A DNA stretch of 50,125 bases from Moraxella bovoculi 237. Lineage in GTDB: Bacteria; Pseudomonadota; Gammaproteobacteria; Pseudomonadales; Moraxellaceae. The notes under the pieces were generated by a model. It searched no databases. It saw only the letters and a program-made list of their open reading frames with translations, and had not been told where the DNA came from. The stretch lies in the NCBI RefSeq assembly GCF_000696305.2, contig NZ_AOMT01000035.1:1-50125 (forward strand), given 5' to 3'. How positions within the stretch are numbered: the stretch's first letter is position 1; each line of letters begins with the position of its first letter. The position numbers were made by a program, and so were the translations under genes. Below, piece after piece: positions 45,899 to 50,125 of this stretch.

Positions 45899-45979
45899 TT
45901 TAGTCGGGGTGCTGTCCTTTTGATGGCTGAGATAATACCCGTGAACCTGATTCAGTTAATACTGTCGTAGGAAACTAAA
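45899..45979 (+). promoter_or_regulatory. TPP riboswitch (THI box)
   Basis: The consensus parts of the thiamin pyrophosphate aptamer are in order: CGGGGTGC, the pyrimidine-binding GGCTGAGATAATACCC, GTGAACCTGATTCAGTTAAT, and GTCGTAGGAA. Stem P1 is TTTAGT (45899-45904) with ACTAAA (45974-45979). It lies 43 bases before thiZ and controls the thiZXY genes. No T-run terminator hairpin is evident in the 42-base gap, so control is more likely at translation. Confidence 0.95.
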
Positions 45980-45981
45980 CC

Positions 45982-46014
45982 ATGCCCACCCCATCATTTC
46001 TACTGTCCTGCTAG
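45982..46014 (+). other. ten-codon leader reading frame after the riboswitch
   Basis: ATG at 45982 reads MPTPSFLLSC and stops at TAG 46012-46014, directly on the GAGGG ribosome-binding site of thiZ. Its own AGGA (45969-45972) is nine bases upstream and is part of the conserved 3' side of the aptamer. Whether it is translated is not known. Confidence 0.35.
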
Positions 46015-46021
46015 AGGGCGT

Positions 46022-46735
46022 ATGCACCACGTTAGCATAGACGGTCTGTCGCTAAGATTCTGCGAGCAGCAGATTTTTCATGATTTTAATTTTCAATTGC
46101 CCAAAGGTCGCTTTAGCAGTCTATTGGGTGGCTCGGGTGTGGGCAAATCCACCTTGCTGCGCATCATCGCAGGACTTGAGAAAGGCTATCAGGGAGAAGT
46201 TAGCTTCCTAGACGATGCCAATATCGCCTACATGGCTCAGCACGATGCGCTGTATCCTTGGCTATCAATCATCGATAATGTACAGCTCTATGTGCACCTA
46301 TCAGGTCGCAAATCCCCCAAGACACACGCCAAAGCACTGCAACTACTCACCCAAGTAAAGATGAGCGATCACACTCATAAAAAAGTCCACGAACTCTCAG
46401 GCGGCCAAAGACAGCGTGTTGCATTGGCGCGCACGCTCATGATGGATGCCGATCTGGTGCTGATGGATGAGCCGTTTTCTGCATTAGATGCCGTGACACG
46501 CCATGAATTACAGGCTTTGGCGTATGAATTGCTACAAGACAAAACCGTCCTACTCATCACTCACGACCCCCAAGAAGCTCTTCGACTTAGTGATGATATT
46601 TATGTCCTAAAACACCAGCCCGCCACCATATCCCTAAAAATCACGCCAGATGATAGACCCATTAGGGCGCTCACTCATAGCGTATTTGGTGAGCTACATG
46701 CACGGCTCCTTGCTGAGCTTGGGGAGATTGTCTGA
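46022..46735 (+). CDS. thiZ: thiamin-precursor ABC transporter ATP-binding protein
   Basis: A 237-aa ATPase of the nitrate/taurine/HMP importer group. Walker A is GGSGVGKST, the Q loop MAQHDALYPW, the signature LSGGQRQRV, Walker B LVLMDEP and the switch ITHDPQEALRLSD. It follows the TPP riboswitch, so the cargo is a thiamin precursor, probably a pyrimidine such as HMP or formylaminopyrimidine. The stop overlaps the permease start (TGATG). Confidence 0.9.
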   Translation: MHHVSIDGLSLRFCEQQIFHDFNFQLPKGRFSSLLGGSGVGKSTLLRIIAGLEKGYQGEVSFLDDANIAYMAQHDALYPWLSIIDNVQLYVHLSGRKSPKTHAKALQLLTQVKMSDHTHKKVHELSGGQRQRVALARTLMMDADLVLMDEPFSALDAVTRHELQALAYELLQDKTVLLITHDPQEALRLSDDIYVLKHQPATISLKITPDDRPIRALTHSVFGELHARLLAELGEIV

Positions 46736-47478
46736 TGCGATGGCTCAAGATACCTTTGATTACCTTGGTTTTGTTATTGATTTGGCAGGTGATTGTGTCG
46801 CTTGGTGAGTTACCGCACTACATTCTACCAAGTCCTTTGGCGGTCTATGAATCATTCTTAGTGCATCATGAGCTTATCTGGGAGCAAGCCAGAATTACGC
46901 TGATTGAGATTTTGTTTGGGCTTGGCATTGGCACGACCTTGGGTGTGGCGTCAGCATTGATATTAAGTGCGTCGCGCAGATTGTCCTCGGTGCTGTTGTC
47001 TATACTGATCATCTCGCAGGCGATTCCTGTATTTGCCATCGCGCCATTGCTCGTGCTTTGGTTTGGATATGGGATCACCTCGAAGATTGTCATGACGGTA
47101 ATGATTATTTATTTCCCTGTCACGGCAGCGTGTTTTGATGGGCTGCGCCAGACTCAGAATGCGTGGCTTGACATTGCTCAAACTTATCGCATTTCGCCCA
47201 TGCAGATGCTATTAAAGGTTAAACTGCCCGCTGCGCTACCTGCCCTAGCATCAGGGCTTCGCATTGCCATCTCGATCGCGCCAATTGGGGCAGTGGTTGG
47301 CGAATGGGTCGGCTCATCGCACGGCTTGGGTTATCTCATGTTGCATGCCAATGCCAGAATGCAGGTTGATTTGATGTTTGTGGCGTTATTTGTACTCGTT
47401 ATTATCGCACTTAGTCTGTATTTTTTGGGTGATTATTTATTAAAACGCCTAATTCCTTGGGCATCCCATGTGCGTTAA
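46735..47478 (+). CDS. thiX: thiamin-precursor ABC transporter permease
   Basis: A 247-aa inner-membrane protein of the SsuC/TauC/ThiX family with about six helices. The EAA coupling loop reads WLDIAQTYRISPMQMLLKVKLPAALP, seen as the segments LDIAQTYRISP and KVKLPAALPALASGLRIA. It overlaps thiZ by one base and is followed by the binding protein after 30 bases. One operon under the TPP riboswitch. Confidence 0.92.
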   Translation: MRWLKIPLITLVLLLIWQVIVSLGELPHYILPSPLAVYESFLVHHELIWEQARITLIEILFGLGIGTTLGVASALILSASRRLSSVLLSILIISQAIPVFAIAPLLVLWFGYGITSKIVMTVMIIYFPVTAACFDGLRQTQNAWLDIAQTYRISPMQMLLKVKLPAALPALASGLRIAISIAPIGAVVGEWVGSSHGLGYLMLHANARMQVDLMFVALFVLVIIALSLYFLGDYLLKRLIPWASHVR

Positions 47479-47508
47479 TCACACAACCAACCATAAAAAG
47501 GAGAATTT

Positions 47509-48492
47509 ATGACTTTATCGAAATTTATCAAAGGTGCGCTTATCGCCACCGCTGCGCTGATTTTATTGGCTTGCGCGCCAAAAGAACAAAATGCTAAAGA
47601 CAGCGTGCAAGACGTTCAAAAGCTAACATTGCTACTAGATTGGTTCGTAAACCCGAATCACGCAGCCATCATCATCGCTAAGCAGCAAGGGTATTTTGAT
47701 GAGCAGGGGCTTGATGTTGAGATCACAGAACCCGCCGATCCATCCATGCCGCCAAAACTGGTCGCCTCAAACCAAGCAGACATCGCGGTTGATTATCAGC
47801 CGCAGCTACAACAAAGCATCGCCCAAGGCTTGCCACTTGTGCGCATTGGCACGGTGATTAATACGCCGCTGAACAGCTTAGTCATTCTAAAAGACAGCAA
47901 CATCACCAAGCTAGAAGACCTAAAAGGCAAAAAAATCGGCTATTCGGTGAGCGGGTTTGAAGAGCTATTATTAAAGACCATGCTGCAATCAGTCAATTTA
48001 ACCGACAAAGACGTACAAATGGTGAATGTAAACTGGTCGCTTTCGCCTTCTTTGCTTAGCGGTCAGGCGGATGGCGTGATTGGTGCGTTTCGTAATTTTG
48101 AGCTTAATCAATTACACATCGAAAAACATGAAGGCGTGGCGTTCTATCCAGAGGAGCATGGGGTGCCCGCCTATGATGAACTGATTTTCGTGGCGAACAA
48201 GAACGCTATTCAAGACGAAAAATTGGTTAAATTCATGAATGCCATCACTCAGGCGACAGATTTTATCAGACAAAATCCTGATCAAGCATGGCAGTCATTC
48301 GTGGCTTATAAGCCAAAAGAGCTTGATAATGAGCTGAACAAGCTGGCGTGGGCGGACACCTTGCCGCACCTGCCAAATAACCCAAAAGCGCTGGATATTA
48401 ACCGCTATCAAGCCATGGCAGATTTTATGTACGCCCAAAACCTAACCAAAAAACTACCCAATGTCAGCGAATACGCCATCGAACTGCCTTAA
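47509..48492 (+). CDS. thiY: thiamin-precursor-binding lipoprotein (NMT1/THI5-like)
   Basis: A 327-aa lipoprotein with lipobox LILLAC (Cys22). The mature part is an NMT1/THI5-like binding fold: LLLDWFVNPNHAAIIIAKQQGYF is the hallmark of ThiY and of yeast THI5 relatives, followed by ADIAVDYQP, LEDLKGKKIGYSVSGFEE and DGVIGAFRNFE. It delivers a pyrimidine precursor (HMP or formylaminopyrimidine; the ligand is inference) to ThiXZ. AAGGAG precedes the ATG. A terminator follows. Confidence 0.9.
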   Translation: MTLSKFIKGALIATAALILLACAPKEQNAKDSVQDVQKLTLLLDWFVNPNHAAIIIAKQQGYFDEQGLDVEITEPADPSMPPKLVASNQADIAVDYQPQLQQSIAQGLPLVRIGTVINTPLNSLVILKDSNITKLEDLKGKKIGYSVSGFEELLLKTMLQSVNLTDKDVQMVNVNWSLSPSLLSGQADGVIGAFRNFELNQLHIEKHEGVAFYPEEHGVPAYDELIFVANKNAIQDEKLVKFMNAITQATDFIRQNPDQAWQSFVAYKPKELDNELNKLAWADTLPHLPNNPKALDINRYQAMADFMYAQNLTKKLPNVSEYAIELP

Positions 48493-48500
48493 AGGTCATC

Positions 48501-48530
48501 AAAAACGCATCCAAAATGGGTGCGTTTTTT
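48501..48530 (+). terminator. intrinsic terminator after thiY
   Basis: AAAAACGCATCC, loop AAAAT, GGGTGCGTTTTTT (one G-T pair). Confidence 0.85.
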
Positions 48531-48582
48531 AATTTAAATCAGCAAGGCGATTCTAAAATCACAAACAGGTTTAAAAAATTAG

Positions 48583-49374
<792 letters not shown>

Positions 49375-49426
49375 TACGGATAATTTATAAAGCAATCAAA
49401 GATTGTATCTTAAGCCAAGAAAATTA

Positions 49427-49435
49427 TGATATAAT
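49427..49435 (+). promoter_or_regulatory. rnpB promoter, extended -10
   Basis: TGATATAAT, a perfect extended -10, nine bases before the first base of RNase P RNA. No good -35 is seen at 17 bases, as is common for extended -10 promoters. Confidence 0.65.
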
Positions 49436-49443
49436 AGCCATCT

Positions 49444-49777
49444 TGGCAGACTAGACAATCGCCGTCCAAACTTTGGAGGGAGGAAAGTCCGGGCTACATA
49501 GGGCGACGTGCTAGCTAACGGCTAGGAGGCGAGAGCCTACGACCAGTGCAACAGAGAGCAGACCGCCTATTATATAGGTAAGGGTGAAAGGGTGGGGTAA
49601 GAGCCCACCGCATGACTGGCAACAGTTCATGGCATGGTAAACTCCACGTGTAGCAAGACCAAATAGGTGTCCAACGAGTTGCCCGCTTGGGACACGGGTA
49701 GGTTGCTTGAGCGTATCAGTGATGATGCGCCTAGATGAATGATTGTCCACGACAGAACCCGGCTTATCGGTTTGCCA
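49444..49777 (+). ncRNA. rnpB: RNase P RNA (M1), bacterial class A
   Basis: Catalytic RNA that matures tRNA 5' ends. Conserved blocks: GGAGGAAAGTCCGGGCT (near 49477-49493), GGTAAGGGTGAAAGGGTGGG, GGTAAACTCCACG region, and ACAGAACCCGGCTTAT near the 3' end. The terminal P1 helix pairs TGGCA (49444-49448) with TGCCA (49773-49777), which gives the ends. The length of about 334 bases is usual. The rnpA protein gene is not in the window. Confidence 0.95.
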
Positions 49778-49816
49778 TAATATTTTAAAAAATTGCAGAA
49801 TTTTTGAAAAATTTCA

Positions 49817-49845
49817 TTGACAGCAAATGAATTCATCTGTATAAT
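49817..49845 (+). promoter_or_regulatory. promoter of tRNA-Met
   Basis: Perfect consensus: TTGACA (49817-49822), 17-base spacer, TATAAT (49840-49845), 14 bases before the tRNA. Confidence 0.9.
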
Positions 49846-49859
49846 TCGCACCCTGTAAC

Positions 49860-49936
49860 GGCGATGTAGCTCAGCTGGTTAGAGCGCACGACTCATAATC
49901 GTGAGGTCAAGAGTTCAAGTCTCTTCATCGCCACCA
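49860..49936 (+). tRNA. tRNA-Met (CAT), elongator
   Basis: A 77-base cloverleaf including the encoded CCA. The acceptor arm GGCGATG pairs with CATCGCC; the D arm has AGCTCAGCTGGTTAGAGC; the anticodon loop is CTCATAA with anticodon CAT; the T arm has AGAGTTCAAGTCTCT. The first pair G-C and the overall likeness to E. coli metT-type tRNAs mark it as elongator, not initiator. A CAT tRNA-Ile (lysidine) is less likely but cannot be fully excluded. Confidence 0.93.
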
Positions 49937-49963
49937 ATTATAAAATAATTTGAAAAAAAGTTC

Positions 49964-49991
49964 TTGACTTCAATTCAAAATATAGTATAAT
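49964..49991 (+). promoter_or_regulatory. promoter-like site 1 at window end
   Basis: TTGACT (49964-49969), 16-base spacer, TATAAT (49986-49991), 28 bases after tRNA-Met. It points at a gene beyond the window. Confidence 0.55.
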
Positions 49992-50057
49992 TAGATTTCT
50001 GCTGACGAAAAAGCATTTTTAAAAATTATCAACTAAAAATAAATTTTAAAAAATTGC

Positions 50058-50085
50058 TTGACATCACAAAATAATGTGATAAAAT
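50058..50085 (+). promoter_or_regulatory. promoter-like site 2 at window end
   Basis: TTGACA (50058-50063), 16-base spacer, TAAAAT (50080-50085). TTAATGATAATGATGC follows at 50098-50113 and resembles a Fur half-site array just after the predicted start point. Confidence 0.55.
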
Positions 50086-50125
50086 GGTCAGCCTTGATTA
50101 ATGATAATGATGCAGACGATGTATC

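Noticed and set aside
49860-49936. Initiator tRNA or tRNA-Ile(CAT) reading of the CAT tRNA
   Set aside because: The first base pair of the acceptor stem is a normal G-C and the anticodon stem lacks the three G-C pairs of initiators. The overall sequence follows elongator tRNA-Met, though Ile(CAT) is not fully excluded.

Overview
The window is a mostly chromosomal core segment that reads as a member of the Moraxellaceae, most likely Moraxella. The reasons are protein-level: an extended-signal-peptide (ESPR) adhesin start, an M35-like porin, a galU-pgi-ugd-galE block of the kind that borders the capsule locus in Acinetobacter, split fadB/fadA beta-oxidation genes, and hisIE next to tatABC. No phage, integrase, transposase, conjugation gene or CRISPR array was seen. 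Species assignment is inference.

Layout. 1-423 (-): start of a surface adhesin cut by the window edge. 940-5822: nucleotide-sugar block galU, pgi, a Ugd-like protein that has lost its catalytic residues, and a galE destroyed by at least six lesions. 5869-8006 (-): M48 membrane protease with a DUF898 (YjgN-like) membrane protein. 8209-12391: rdgB, tig, clpP, clpX (nucleotide-pool and protein quality control). 12577-15922: fadB-fadA fatty-acid oxidation complex. 16158-16670: small secreted DUF11-like protein. 16829-21852: ferric-siderophore ABC importer (binding lipoprotein behind a Fur box, two FecCD permeases, ATPase) with a CPBP intramembrane protease gene between the second permease and the ATPase; palindromic mobile-type repeats lie in the gap inside this cluster and just after it. 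22218-23950 (-): panF-yhdT pantothenate uptake. 24112-25430: nitroreductase and hemerythrin. 25520-25660 (-): 46-aa zinc-free L36 paralogue behind a near-perfect Zur box. 25793-30721 (-): dusC, a UvrD-like helicase, tatC-tatB-tatA, hisIE. 30772-31119 (-): a decayed ynfA (UPF0060).

31302-37290 carries rpmI-rplT and pheS-pheT-ihfA, normally one run of genes, here separated by an oppositely oriented porin gene with its own terminator; pheS has a plausible promoter of its own. 37516-41085: rpmE2, zipA, ligA. 41174-44336: two EamA/DMT exporters, a lipoprotein and an Lrp/AsnC regulator divergent from the RarD-like exporter. 44385-45812: smpB (-) and nfsA. 45899-48492: a TPP riboswitch controlling a thiamin-precursor ABC importer (thiZ-thiX-thiY type). 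48631-49936: coaD, a 2[4Fe-4S] ferredoxin, rnpB and elongator tRNA-Met. The last 190 bases hold two more strong promoter-like sites directed to a gene beyond the edge.

The genes most worth attention are the catalytically dead Ugd-like protein beside the ruined galE, the CPBP protease within the iron importer cluster, the Zur-controlled L36, and a ten-codon reading frame between the TPP aptamer and thiZ whose ribosome-binding site lies inside the aptamer. All function calls come from reading the sequence; no database search was run.
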